Source: Actinomycetota bacterium
GTDB lineage: Bacteria; Actinomycetota; Acidimicrobiia; Acidimicrobiales; Ilumatobacteraceae
Assembly: GCA_016870775.1 (NCBI GenBank)
Contig: VGAK01000001.1
Coordinates: forward strand, 1-64,000
Reading direction: 5' to 3'
Length of the DNA: 64,000 nt
Shown piece after piece: positions 43,833 to 52,401 of this stretch (the stretch's first letter is position 1; the number at the start of each line of letters is the position of its first letter). Under the pieces are notes generated by a model. That model was given only the letters and a program-made list of their open reading frames with translations, was not told the DNA's origin and ran no database searches. The position numbers and the translations under genes were made by a program.

Positions 43833-44960
43833 GTGGAACGAATACGCACAGTCGGGGTGCCCAGGGAGATCAAGGCCGCCGAGGGCCGGGTGTCGATGAC
43901 CCCCGACGGCGTGCGCGAATTCGAGCGTCTGGGGATCGAGGTGTTCATCGAGACCGGGGCCGGCGAGGCGGCCTCCATCACCGACGACGACTACCGCGCC
44001 GCCGGCGCCGACATCGTGTCGTCGGCCGCCGAGGCATGGGCGCGCGACATGGTGGTCAAGGTCAAGGAACCCAAGGAGAGCGAGTTCGCACATCTTCGCC
44101 CCGACCTCGTGCTGTTCACGTACTTGCACCTCGCCGCCTATCCCGCCGTCGCCGATGCGCTCCTCGCCGCCGGCACGACCGCGCTCGCCTACGAGACGGT
44201 GCAGGCACGTGACGGATCCCTGCCGCTGCTCGCTCCGATGAGCGAGGTCGCAGGGCGCCTCGCACCCCAGATGGGGGCACGATTCCTCGAGCGACCCCAG
44301 GGCGGACGCGGCGTGCTGATGGGTGGCGCGCCCGGCGTTCGACCGGCACGGGTCGTGGTCCTCGGGGCTGGGAACGTCGGGTGGAACGCCGCGTGGATCG
44401 CGGCCGGAATGGAGGCCGAGGTGGTGCTCCTCGACAAGAACCTCGACCGCCTCCGATACGTGGACCAGATCCACCGCGGACGGATCATGACGCTCGCCTC
44501 GAATCGTGGCGCCGTCGAACGCAGCGTCGCAGAGGCAGATCTCGTGATCGGGGCAGTCCTCGTTGCGGGTGATCGTGCGCCCGTGGTCGTGAGCCGGGAG
44601 ATGGTCGCGAGCATGAAGAAGGGAGCCGTGATCGTCGACGTGGCCGTCGACCAGGGCGGTTGTGTGGAGACGACACGCGAGACGACGCACGACGACCCCG
44701 TCTATGTCGAGAGCGGCGTGGTGCACTACGCAGTCGGCAACATGCCGGGCGCCGTGCCCAACACCAGCACCTACGCGCTCACGAATGCGACCCTGCCCCA
44801 CCTGATCGAGGTGGCCGCTCGCGGCGTGCGGGACGCCGTCGCGCACAACCCGACACTTGCGCACGGAGTCAACACGGTGTCGGGCGTGGTGACGCACTCC
44901 GCGGTGGCCGAGGCACTCGGCAAGCCCCTCGTCGAGGTCACCACGGCCCTCGCCGGATAG
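43833..44960 (+). CDS. ald: alanine dehydrogenase
   Basis: 375 aa. [21 protein letters not shown] opens the protein; the catalytic Lys is in [13 protein letters not shown]; the NAD fold has [24 protein letters not shown]; and [21 protein letters not shown] is typical of Ald. It interconverts alanine and pyruvate plus ammonia with NAD. GTG 43833 follows TAGACA by 7 nt (one mismatch to TANNNT). It diverges from the gamma-aminobutyraldehyde dehydrogenase gene, so ammonia release from alanine formed by transaminases may complete polyamine-nitrogen use. Its last four codons and stop lie in a 24-bp tandem repeat. Confidence 0.94.
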   Translation: MERIRTVGVPREIKAAEGRVSMTPDGVREFERLGIEVFIETGAGEAASITDDDYRAAGADIVSSAAEAWARDMVVKVKEPKESEFAHLRPDLVLFTYLHLAAYPAVADALLAAGTTALAYETVQARDGSLPLLAPMSEVAGRLAPQMGARFLERPQGGRGVLMGGAPGVRPARVVVLGAGNVGWNAAWIAAGMEAEVVLLDKNLDRLRYVDQIHRGRIMTLASNRGAVERSVAEADLVIGAVLVAGDRAPVVVSREMVASMKKGAVIVDVAVDQGGCVETTRETTHDDPVYVESGVVHYAVGNMPGAVPNTSTYALTNATLPHLIEVAARGVRDAVAHNPTLAHGVNTVSGVVTHSAVAEALGKPLVEVTTALAG

Positions 44961-45025
44961 AGACAACCGGCCCTCGCCGGATAGAGACAACCGGCCCTCG
45001 CCGGATAGAGACAACCGGCCCTCGC
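44945..45025. repeat. 24-bp tandem repeat, 3.4 copies, over the ald stop codon
   Basis: Three perfect copies (44945, 44969, 44993) and a 9-bp partial copy (45017-45025) of a unit that begins GGCCCTCGCCGGATAGAGAC. The first copy includes the last codons and TAG of ald; since 24 is a multiple of three, each copy repeats the stop codon in frame. The junctions form small hairpins (CCGGC-CCTC-GCCGG). Confidence 0.95.
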
Positions 45026-45071
45026 ACTCCCGATCGGGCGTTCCACTTGGCCAGGCCGTAGGTTCTGGTCC

Positions 45072-46292
45072 ATGGCAACCCCCGTCGAGTCACTCGACCT
45101 GCCGCTGATCCCGTTCTTCGGGGAGCAATCCCGCGAGGTTCGCCAGGCCCACATGCGCACGGTCGCCAAGGAGTCCGGACTCGCGAGGACCGAGATCGGC
45201 TACACCGTGCTCACCTACGACTCGGTGGTCTCGATCCTGCGCGACAAGCGCTGGCACTCGGCGACGGGCATGGCGGCACAGATCGCCGGTGTTGAGGATG
45301 AGAAGCTGAGCGCGCGGCGCCGTGTGAACATCCTGAACGCAGAGGGAGACGTGCACGTGCGCCTCCGGAGACTCGTCGCCCCGGCCTTCTCGCCCCGCAG
45401 CGCCGACCGCCTGCGTCCGTTCATGCGGGAGGTGGTCGCGGGTCTCGTCGCTCCGGTGCTCGCCTCGGGGCACACCGAGGCCGTGGCCGACATCTGCGAG
45501 CCCTATCCGATCCCGATCATCTGCGAACTCCTCGGCGCGCCCAAGGAGGACTGGCAACTCTTCAGTCGCCTCGCCACCGACGTGCTGCGCATCTTCGGTG
45601 GAAATCTCGCCGAGGAGGTCGATCTCATCGTGGCGGCCAGTGAGGAGCTCGACGCCTACACCAAGAACCTCATCGCGGAGCGTCGGCGCAAGCCGGCCGA
45701 CGACCTCATCACCGACCTCATCGCGGCCGAGGAGGCCGGCGACCGGCTCACCACCGACGAACTGACGATGATGGTCGAGGCCGTCATCGTCGGTGGCACC
45801 GACACCACCCGCAATCAACTGGGACTCGCACTCGCCCTCTTCGCCGCGAACCCCGACCAGTGGAACATCCTGCGCGGGGATCCCTCGCTCGCACCGCGTG
45901 CTGTCGAAGAGATGATGCGCTTCCACGGGGCCGTGGCCGGAACGATCCGTTTCGCATCCGAGGACATCGAGCACGAGGGCGTGCTGTTCCCGAAGGGCAC
46001 CCTCATGTCCACCTCGATGGGGACGGCGAACCACGACGAGTCGGTGTTCCCCGACCCCTCCAGATTCGACATCACCCGCGAGGGCGTCGGTCAGCCCCAC
46101 TTGTCCTTCGGATCGGGGATCCACTACTGCCTCGGCGCATCGCTCGCGCGCGCCGAATTGCAGGAGGCGCTCATCGTGCTCTCCCAGTCGATGCCGAACC
46201 TGGCTCCCGACGGTGACGCCGTCTACAAGCCACTTGCGGTCGGGATCTTCGGCCCCTCGCGCCTTCCCCTCAGGTTCACCCCGGCGACGTGA
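45072..46292 (+). CDS. cytochrome P450
   Basis: 406 aa bacterial class I P450. The oxygen-activating helix is EAVIVGGTDTTRNQLGLAL, the ExxR-type and PxxF regions are present (DPSRFDITREG), and the haem-binding loop LSFGSGIHYCLGASLAR places the ligand at Cys353. Substrate unknown; no ferredoxin or reductase gene is adjacent. ATG 45072 lies 7 nt after TAGGTT (45059-45064), just downstream of the tandem repeats, and no Shine-Dalgarno is visible, so translation is probably leaderless. Confidence 0.92.
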   Translation: MATPVESLDLPLIPFFGEQSREVRQAHMRTVAKESGLARTEIGYTVLTYDSVVSILRDKRWHSATGMAAQIAGVEDEKLSARRRVNILNAEGDVHVRLRRLVAPAFSPRSADRLRPFMREVVAGLVAPVLASGHTEAVADICEPYPIPIICELLGAPKEDWQLFSRLATDVLRIFGGNLAEEVDLIVAASEELDAYTKNLIAERRRKPADDLITDLIAAEEAGDRLTTDELTMMVEAVIVGGTDTTRNQLGLALALFAANPDQWNILRGDPSLAPRAVEEMMRFHGAVAGTIRFASEDIEHEGVLFPKGTLMSTSMGTANHDESVFPDPSRFDITREGVGQPHLSFGSGIHYCLGASLARAELQEALIVLSQSMPNLAPDGDAVYKPLAVGIFGPSRLPLRFTPAT

Positions 46293-46295
46293 CCG

Positions 46296-46309
46296 TCACC
46301 GGCCGGTGA
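46296..46309. terminator. palindrome between convergent P450 and zinc-ribbon genes
   Basis: TCACCGGCCGGTGA is a perfect 14-bp palindrome lying 3 bp after the P450 stop and 3 bp before the zinc-ribbon stop codon. As RNA it can fold with a GGCC loop from either strand. No U-run follows, so termination is only a suggestion. Confidence 0.35.
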
Positions 46310-46312
46310 TCG

Positions 46313-46513
46313 TCAGTCGCAGCAACTGTCGCGCCAGCCGCACCCGAAGCACTTGAAGTGGGCATGCTCGGGCACGAGCGCGCTTCCGCACAGGGGGCAC
46401 TGGGCGAATGTGCCGTGGCGCGTGCGGCACGATCCGTCGGGGTCACGAGAGATGCCGTCGGGCAGCGGGCCCCGTGCGGGTGCCGATGCCGTCGTCGTGT
46501 CGCGCGAGTCCAT
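46313..46513 (-). CDS. small zinc-ribbon protein
   Basis: 66 aa. An ~38-residue flexible N-terminus precedes QCPLCGSALVPEHAHFKCFGCGWRDSCCD, two CxxC knuckles about 17 residues apart that should bind one zinc, plus a terminal Cys pair. Short zinc ribbons of this form are common hypothetical proteins in actinobacteria; the role is unknown. ATG 46513 lies 6 nt after GACAAT (a near-match to the leaderless box), which supports the start. Convergent with P450. Confidence 0.65.
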   Translation of the reverse strand: MDSRDTTTASAPARGPLPDGISRDPDGSCRTRHGTFAQCPLCGSALVPEHAHFKCFGCGWRDSCCD

Positions 46514-46601
46514 GGACCCATTGTCGCCCGCGCCAGCGAGCCGACCGCGGATCCGTCACCGCCGCCGCGGTGCGACTCGGTTAGCGTCGAGGCGCCCCCG
46601 T

Positions 46602-47858
46602 ATGACAGAGACCGACGGACCGCGCCGCAAGAACCCGCCCCGACCCGGGACCGTCAGGGCAGCATTGACGCACCGGGATTTCCGGGTGATGTGGACCTCG
46701 AGCTTCGCCTCGAGCGTGGGCGTGTGGATGCAGCAGGTCGTTCTGCCGGCCTATGTCTATTCGCGCACCGGGAGCGCGGCCCAGGTCGCAGTCTTCTCCT
46801 TCGCCCAGCTCGGCCCGCTGCTGCTGCTCTCGATCCCGGCCGGCGTGATGGCCGACAGGTTCGAGCGACGCAAGTGGCTCGTCACCGCCCAGTGCATCCA
46901 GATGCTCGGCTCGATCCTGCTCGGGGTGATCTCGTCGCTCGACGGACCGATCGTGGCGCTCTTTCTCGCCCAGCTGGTCGTGGGCGTGGGAAACTCGCTG
47001 AATGCCCCCGCGTTCTCGGCGGTGCTCCCGAGTCTGGTGCGCCCCGAGGATCTCGGCGGCTCGATCAGCCTGTCGTCGACGTCGGTGAACGGCTCGCGTG
47101 TGATGGGACCGATCCTGGCGGCGCTCCTGATGAACCTCGGCCTCGACACCCCGCACATCTTCTTCATCAACGCGGCCACCTACCTGATCGTGATGTCGGC
47201 GGTCGTGCGCGTGAACCTGCCGCCCTCGGGTCGCACCCCGGAGTCGGGCTGGAGGTCCCTGACCATGGGGTTGCGCGTCGCGCGCGACCGACCCGTGGTC
47301 GGCCGGATCCTCCTCACGATGTTCACGTTCTCGTTGCTCAGCCTCCCCTATGTCGGCCTCTTCCCCGCCGTCGCCGACCTCACCTTCGGAATCGAGCCCC
47401 GCACCGGCCTCTACAAGTGGCTGTATGCGACCTGGGGGCTGGGCGCGATGTTCGGTGCTTTGTCGATCGGCACCGTGCTCGCGGGCATCGACAAGGGGCG
47501 CACCACCCGCATGGGGTTCGCCGCGTTCGCGGTCGCAATGTGCGCCTTCGCTTCGTCACCGACCGTTCCGCTCGCCTTCGCCAGCGGTTTCCTGCTCGGC
47601 GTCGCGTACTTCTCGACCACGACATCGCTCATGACCGTGCTCCAGAGCCGCCTCGAGATCGAGATTCGCGCGCGCGTGCTGTCGCTGTGGTTCATGGCCT
47701 TCGGGGGCACGATCCCGCTCGGCAACGTGATCTTCGGACCCGTGATGGATGCGATCGGATCGCGCCCGGTCCTCTACCTCGCCGCGGCGTGGTCGTTGTT
47801 CCTCGCCTGGTGGTGCGACATAGCCGCCGTCGACTCGCAGACACCGACGCGGTCCTGA
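46602..47858 (+). CDS. MFS transporter (EntS-like exporter)
   Basis: 418 aa with about 11-12 transmembrane segments. The loop 2-3 motif reads GVMADRFERRKWLV (MFS motif A), and the sequence MWTSSFASSVGVWMQQVVLPAYVY and VVGVGNSLNAPAFSAVLPSLV resemble the enterobactin exporter/DHA3 group, proton-driven effluxers of small molecules. ATG 46602 begins the protein just before the first basic segment; TAGCGT at 46582-46587 is a likely -10, leaving a short leader with a weak GAGG. Converges on murF with 13 bp between stops. Confidence 0.85.
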   Translation: MTETDGPRRKNPPRPGTVRAALTHRDFRVMWTSSFASSVGVWMQQVVLPAYVYSRTGSAAQVAVFSFAQLGPLLLLSIPAGVMADRFERRKWLVTAQCIQMLGSILLGVISSLDGPIVALFLAQLVVGVGNSLNAPAFSAVLPSLVRPEDLGGSISLSSTSVNGSRVMGPILAALLMNLGLDTPHIFFINAATYLIVMSAVVRVNLPPSGRTPESGWRSLTMGLRVARDRPVVGRILLTMFTFSLLSLPYVGLFPAVADLTFGIEPRTGLYKWLYATWGLGAMFGALSIGTVLAGIDKGRTTRMGFAAFAVAMCAFASSPTVPLAFASGFLLGVAYFSTTTSLMTVLQSRLEIEIRARVLSLWFMAFGGTIPLGNVIFGPVMDAIGSRPVLYLAAAWSLFLAWWCDIAAVDSQTPTRS

Positions 47859-47871
47859 ACCCGGCCCGGGC

Positions 47872-49194
47872 TCACGACCCCATCAGCGCTGCGACGACCC
47901 TTTCGGTGCGGGCCGAACGCGACCCCTTCACGAGCACGCTGCAGGGCCCCGCGGCGCGGATCACCGCGACGATCTCCTCGAGCGACATGGCCGGCACCCC
48001 GTACAGGGTCGTGGCGTGGGCAAGCACCGTGACGCCGAGCCCGGTGGCACGCTCGGCCACCGCACGATGCGCGCGCTCCGACTCGTCGATCTCGGCCATC
48101 TCGCCGAACACCGCGAACAACTTCCCCGTCCCCGATCCCGCGAGCGCCGACAGCGCCGCCGACATCGAGCCCGAATTCGCGTTGTAGGAATCGTCGAGGA
48201 TCCGCACCTGACCCGTGGTGGACCACGACCCGCGACCCCCGACTCCCTCGGCCGTGGCGAGGGCCCCGACCGCGTCACCCAGCTTCAGCCCGCACACGAG
48301 CCCCACCGCCACTGCGGCTGCGGCGTTGGCGACCATGTGATCCCCGACGAGGGGCACGAGCCCGGTCGCCGACGAGCCCTCATGGGTGAACCGTGCCGTG
48401 GCACGACCGATCGTGTCGCGGGACTCGATCGCGAAGCGGACCCCCGCCGAGACTGCGCTCCCGTAGGTGACCACTGCTGCGCGAGTCGCGCCGCCCATGG
48501 CCGACACCCGCGGGTCGTCGGCGTTCAGGATCGCGGTTCCGTCGGCGGGGAGCGACTGGGCGAGCTCGGTCTTGGCGCGCGCGACCCCGTCCCGACCACC
48601 GACGCGCGCAGAGTGCGCATCGCCCACGTTCGTGACGACCCCGATCATCGGACGCGCGATCGCGCACAGTCGGGTGATCTCGCCCAGTCCACGCATGCCC
48701 AGCTCGACAACGATCGCTGGCGTCGTCTCGGGTGCGCACACGAGCGTGACCGGGACCCCGATGTCGTTGTTCAACGAGGCGGTCGCGGCCACCGCACCGG
48801 GAAAGCCCGCGGAGAGGACCGCGCCGATCAACTGCTTCGTGGAGGTCTTGCCCGCCGATCCGGTGATCCCCACGATCCGGTTGCCGCAGGACCGTGAGAG
48901 TCGGTCGCGACAGTGTCCGCCGAGCGCGGCGAGGGCTGCGAGCGTGTCGTCGACCTCCACGCACGGCAGGTGCGGATGCGCTCGACCGCGCTCGACGAGG
49001 GCGAACGGCGCACCGGCGGCGAGCGCGTCACCGAGGTGGTCGTGACCGTCGCGTTCGGCCCGGATGGCAACGAACGCCCGACCCGCGGTGAGGGACCTGG
49101 TGTCGAACCAGATGCCGTCGGCGACCACCCCGCCGTCACCACCGACGAGCGTTCCCGACACGATGCGCGCAGCGCTGGCGGCGTCGATGCGCAT
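47872..49194 (-). CDS. murF: UDP-N-acetylmuramoyl-tripeptide--D-alanyl-D-alanine ligase
   Basis: 440 aa Mur ligase. The ATP loop GITGSAGKTSTKQLIGAVL, the central SLNNDIGVPVTLV and VVELGMRGLGEI motifs, and the C-terminal DDSYNANSGSMSAAL are MurF hallmarks. It adds D-Ala-D-Ala to the UDP-MurNAc-tripeptide in peptidoglycan synthesis. ATG 49194 lies 6 nt after TAGGGT. The adjacent divergent ddl gene makes the dipeptide it uses, so the pair forms a functional unit outside a classical dcw cluster. Confidence 0.95.
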   Translation of the reverse strand: MRIDAASAARIVSGTLVGGDGGVVADGIWFDTRSLTAGRAFVAIRAERDGHDHLGDALAAGAPFALVERGRAHPHLPCVEVDDTLAALAALGGHCRDRLSRSCGNRIVGITGSAGKTSTKQLIGAVLSAGFPGAVAATASLNNDIGVPVTLVCAPETTPAIVVELGMRGLGEITRLCAIARPMIGVVTNVGDAHSARVGGRDGVARAKTELAQSLPADGTAILNADDPRVSAMGGATRAAVVTYGSAVSAGVRFAIESRDTIGRATARFTHEGSSATGLVPLVGDHMVANAAAAVAVGLVCGLKLGDAVGALATAEGVGGRGSWSTTGQVRILDDSYNANSGSMSAALSALAGSGTGKLFAVFGEMAEIDESERAHRAVAERATGLGVTVLAHATTLYGVPAMSLEEIVAVIRAAGPCSVLVKGSRSARTERVVAALMGS

Positions 49195-49227
49195 GGCGCG
49201 ACCCTAGCGGCGAGTACCGTTTCCCCA
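49195..49227. promoter_or_regulatory. divergent leaderless promoters of murF and ddl
   Basis: Minus-strand TAGGGT (49206 to 49201) is 6 nt before the murF ATG; plus-strand TACCGT (49215-49220) is 7 nt before the ddl ATG. The boxes are 8 bp apart, so the two polymerases would compete for the 33-bp gap. Confidence 0.68.
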
Positions 49228-50277
49228 ATGGCAGGGGCGTCGGCGGGGACCACGCTGGTCGTGGTGTTCGGTGGCCGCTCGGCGGAGCACGATGTGAGTT
49301 GCGTGACCGCGGCGCACGTGATCGCCGCCGTCGACCGCTCGCGCAATGACGTCGTGGCCTACGGCATCGACCGGGCCGGCTCATGGCACCGGGTCTCGGT
49401 GCCGGAACCGGGGATGCGCGTGGACCGGCTGGAGCCGACCGGGACCCCGGCATCACCGGCTGATCTCGCGGCACACACCGCTCCGGTGGTCGTGCCCCTC
49501 GTGCACGGTCCGCTCGGCGAGGACGGCACGCTCCAGGGCGTGTGCGAGATCCTCGATCTTGCGTACGTGGGAAGCGGGGTTCTGGCGAGCGCCCTGGCGA
49601 TGGACAAGGCGGTCGCAAAGCGCGTGCTCGCCACCGCCGGCATCCCCCAGGTGCGCCACGCGGTGCTGCGCGAGGACCGGCTCACTGCGGACTCGCTGGC
49701 CGCGATCGCCGACGACCTCGGGTATCCGCTCTTCGTCAAGCCCGCGAACATGGGGTCCTCGGTCGGGGTCGTCAAGGTCGCAGACGCCGGTGCGCTCGAG
49801 ATCGCCGCGCGCGAGGCGAGCTCCTACGACGAGTGGATCGTGTTCGAGGAGGCCGTCGTCGGCCGCGAGATCGAGGTCGCCGTGATCGGCAACCGTGAGC
49901 CCCGCGCCTCGCTACCCGGCGAGATCGTGCCCGGGCACGAGTTCTATGACTACGAGGACAAGTACCTCGACGACGGCGCGTCGTTGTCGACCCCGGCCGA
50001 TCTTGCCCCGCACGCCACTGCACGCGTCAGGGAACTGGCGATCGCCGCCTACGAGGCGCTGCACTGCGAGGGAATGGCCCGCGTCGACTTCTTCTGGGAG
50101 GAGGCCGGACGCGGGTTCCTCTGCAACGAGGTGAACACGATCCCGGGCTTCACTCCGATCTCGATGTACCCGCGGATGTGGCGTGCGACCGGGCTGGACT
50201 ACCCAGACCTCATCGACGAACTCGTGTCCCTCGCCCTCGAGCGGCACCGACGGCGCAAGCGCAACACCGTCCGCTGA
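49228..50277 (+). CDS. ddl: D-alanine--D-alanine ligase
   Basis: 349 aa ATP-grasp ligase. VVVFGGRSAEHDVSCVTA opens the protein; PLVHGPLGEDGTLQG and YVGSGVLASALAMDK are typical; PLFVKPANMGSSVGVVKV binds ATP; and FLCNEVNTIPGFTPISMYPRM holds metal ligands. It joins two D-Ala for the MurF step. ATG 49228 lies 7 nt after TACCGT. Its TGA abuts the LysM gene's stop on the other strand to give TGATCA, so the two genes touch end to end with no spacer. Confidence 0.95.
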   Translation: MAGASAGTTLVVVFGGRSAEHDVSCVTAAHVIAAVDRSRNDVVAYGIDRAGSWHRVSVPEPGMRVDRLEPTGTPASPADLAAHTAPVVVPLVHGPLGEDGTLQGVCEILDLAYVGSGVLASALAMDKAVAKRVLATAGIPQVRHAVLREDRLTADSLAAIADDLGYPLFVKPANMGSSVGVVKVADAGALEIAAREASSYDEWIVFEEAVVGREIEVAVIGNREPRASLPGEIVPGHEFYDYEDKYLDDGASLSTPADLAPHATARVRELAIAAYEALHCEGMARVDFFWEEAGRGFLCNEVNTIPGFTPISMYPRMWRATGLDYPDLIDELVSLALERHRRRKRNTVR

Positions 50278-50877
50278 TCAGGTGCCCGCGGGCGGGATGT
50301 TCATGACCGCACCCGGCAGGAGCAACTGGCTCGTGTCGGCCCAGTTGTTCGCCGACAACAGCGCCGCGATCGACACGCAGAACTTCTCCTTGATCGCATA
50401 GAACGAGTCGCCACGCTGGATGGTGTAGGTGCCGGCGGGCCTCGTGCCGCACCCGGGGCCCGCCGGAGCGGTGGGCGGCTGGGTGACCCCGGTCGCGGGA
50501 TCCACCGGATCGGGGTTCACCACCGCCTGGGCCGGGATCCTGATCTCGGAGCCCGGGTAGGGGAACTGTGCGGGGCTCACCCAGCCGTTGTAGGCGAGCA
50601 GTGTCGTCAGCGAGATGTTGAACTTGTTGGCCACCGCGAGCGGGGAGTCGCCGGCCTTGACCACGTACATGGTCTCCTGGCCCACCGCGTTCGGGGGAAG
50701 GGTGGTCGCGGGACCGGGCAGGGTGGTGGCCACCGGTGGGATCGTCGCGAAGTTGGTCGGCGTCACATTGACCACCGTCGTGGCCACCCCGAGGGTGTCG
50801 TTGCCGCAGGAGACCACGAGCAACCCCGACACCACGACGGTGGCGACGCGGGACGCTCGACGGGAGACGCGGTGCAC
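50278..50877 (-). CDS. LysM-domain lipoprotein
   Basis: 199 aa. A signal peptide (basic VSRRASRVA, hydrophobic TVVVSGLLVVSC) ends in a lipobox Cys, so the mature protein is probably lipid-anchored. A Thr/Pro-rich linker leads to two LysM modules: MYVVKAGDSPLAVANKFNI with LLAYNGW and TYTIQRGDSFYAIKEKFCV with LLSANNW, which bind peptidoglycan glycans. GTG 50877 is chosen because TACGCT lies 8 nt upstream and it begins at the signal peptide; GTG 50904 adds nine residues. Its location beside ddl/murF fits a cell-wall role. Confidence 0.84.
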   Translation of the reverse strand: MHRVSRRASRVATVVVSGLLVVSCGNDTLGVATTVVNVTPTNFATIPPVATTLPGPATTLPPNAVGQETMYVVKAGDSPLAVANKFNISLTTLLAYNGWVSPAQFPYPGSEIRIPAQAVVNPDPVDPATGVTQPPTAPAGPGCGTRPAGTYTIQRGDSFYAIKEKFCVSIAALLSANNWADTSQLLLPGAVMNIPPAGT

Positions 50878-50949
50878 GGAAGCCAAGCGTAGATCGCTCG
50901 GCACCCCCGATAGTGGCGCCCGGGTCGGATGCCCGGGGGACGAGGAGGC

Positions 50950-52401
50950 TCAGACCAGCGGTCGCGCGGTGGGTGGAATCGGTGCGGGCAACGCGGTCTC
51001 GCCCATCAGATGACGATCGACACCGGCCGCGCACGCGCGGCCCTCGGCGATCGCCCACACGATGAGGCTCTGTCCCCTGCCCATGTCACCGGCCACGAAC
51101 ACACCCGGGATGTTCGACATGTAGTCGGCGTCGCGGGCAACGTTGCCCCGTTCGTCGAAGGCGACCCCCATCTGCTCGAGCCACGAACCCTTCTCCGGTC
51201 CGACGAAACCGAGCGCGAGCAGGACCAAATCGGCCTCGATCTCCTGATCGGTTCCCTCGACCTTGACGAACCGACCGTCGCGCATCTCGACCTCGTGCAC
51301 GAGCAGCGCGCGCACGTTGCCCGCACCGTCGTCGACGAAGCGCTCGGTGTTCACGCTGTAGACGCGCTCACCACCCTCCTCGTGCGCCGACGAGACGCGG
51401 TAGACCATCGAATACTGCGGCCACGGGTTGGCGTTGGCGCGCTCCTCGGGCGGGCGGGGCATGATCTCGAGTTGCACGACCTTGCGGGCCCCCTGGCGCA
51501 GCGCTGTGCCGAGACAGTCCGCACCGGTGTCACCGCCACCGATGATCACGACGGCCTTTCCGTGGGCGTCGATCGGCGCCGATGCCGCGTCGCCCTCCTG
51601 GACCTTGTTCGACATCGGGAGGTACTCCATGGCCTGGTGGATTCCGGCCAGTTCGTGCCCCGGCACCGGCAGGTTCCGCCACGCGGTGGCGCCGCAGGCC
51701 AGCACGAGCGCGTCGTGGGACGCACGCAGCACCTCGATGTCGATCGCGCCGCCGACATCGGCACCGCTGCGGAACTCCGTGCCCTCCGCGCGCATCTGCT
51801 CGAGCCTCCGGTCGAGATGGTGCTTCTCCATCTTGAACTCGGGAATGCCGTAGCGGAGCAGACCGCCGATCCGGTCGGCGCGCTCGAGCACCACCACCTC
51901 GTGGCCGGCGCGGGTGAGCTGCTGGGCCACCGCCAGCCCCGCGGGACCGCTCCCGATCACCGCGACGCGCTTGCCCGTGGAGATGGACGGAGGCTGGGGC
52001 ACCACCCAGCCCTCGGCGAAGGCACGATCGATGATCTCGACCTCGACCTGCTTGATCGCCACCGGGTCCTGGTTGATGCCGAGCACGCACGCCGACTCGC
52101 AGGGCGCGGGACAGAGCCGACCGGTGAATTCAGGGAAGTTGTTCGTGGCGTGCAAACGCTCGATCGCATCGTGCCAATGCTCGCGATACACCAAGTCGTT
52201 CCAGTCCGGGATCAGGTTTCCGAGCGGGCAACCGTTGTTGCAGAACGGGATGCCACAGTCCATGCATCGCCCTGCCTGGTGGCGCAATTCCTCCCGGTCG
52301 AAGGGCTCGTACACCTCGCGCCAGTCACGCAGGCGCAACTCGACGGGACGGCGCTTGGGACCGCTGCGTCCCCATTTCATGAAGCCCGTCGTCTCACCCA
52401 C
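50950..52401 (-). CDS. gltD: glutamate synthase (NADPH) small subunit
   Basis: 483 aa. N-terminal Cys motifs for Fe-S clusters ([19 protein letters not shown] and [12 protein letters not shown]), FAD fold [22 protein letters not shown] fold [15 protein letters not shown] and the terminal [19 protein letters not shown]. It passes electrons from NADPH to GltB. GTG 52401 overlaps the gltB end by 8 bp and gives the family's MGETTGF start. Downstream, CCCGGG repeats (50919-50937) can pair as a small hairpin but no U-run follows, so termination there is weakly supported. Confidence 0.94.
   Translation of the reverse strand: MGETTGFMKWGRSGPKRRPVELRLRDWREVYEPFDREELRHQAGRCMDCGIPFCNNGCPLGNLIPDWNDLVYREHWHDAIERLHATNNFPEFTGRLCPAPCESACVLGINQDPVAIKQVEVEIIDRAFAEGWVVPQPPSISTGKRVAVIGSGPAGLAVAQQLTRAGHEVVVLERADRIGGLLRYGIPEFKMEKHHLDRRLEQMRAEGTEFRSGADVGGAIDIEVLRASHDALVLACGATAWRNLPVPGHELAGIHQAMEYLPMSNKVQEGDAASAPIDAHGKAVVIIGGGDTGADCLGTALRQGARKVVQLEIMPRPPEERANANPWPQYSMVYRVSSAHEEGGERVYSVNTERFVDDGAGNVRALLVHEVEMRDGRFVKVEGTDQEIEADLVLLALGFVGPEKGSWLEQMGVAFDERGNVARDADYMSNIPGVFVAGDMGRGQSLIVWAIAEGRACAAGVDRHLMGETALPAPIPPTARPLV

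Noticed and set aside
44945-45025. CRISPR-like array
   Set aside because: The units are contiguous with no spacers and overlap the end of ald; it is a simple tandem repeat.
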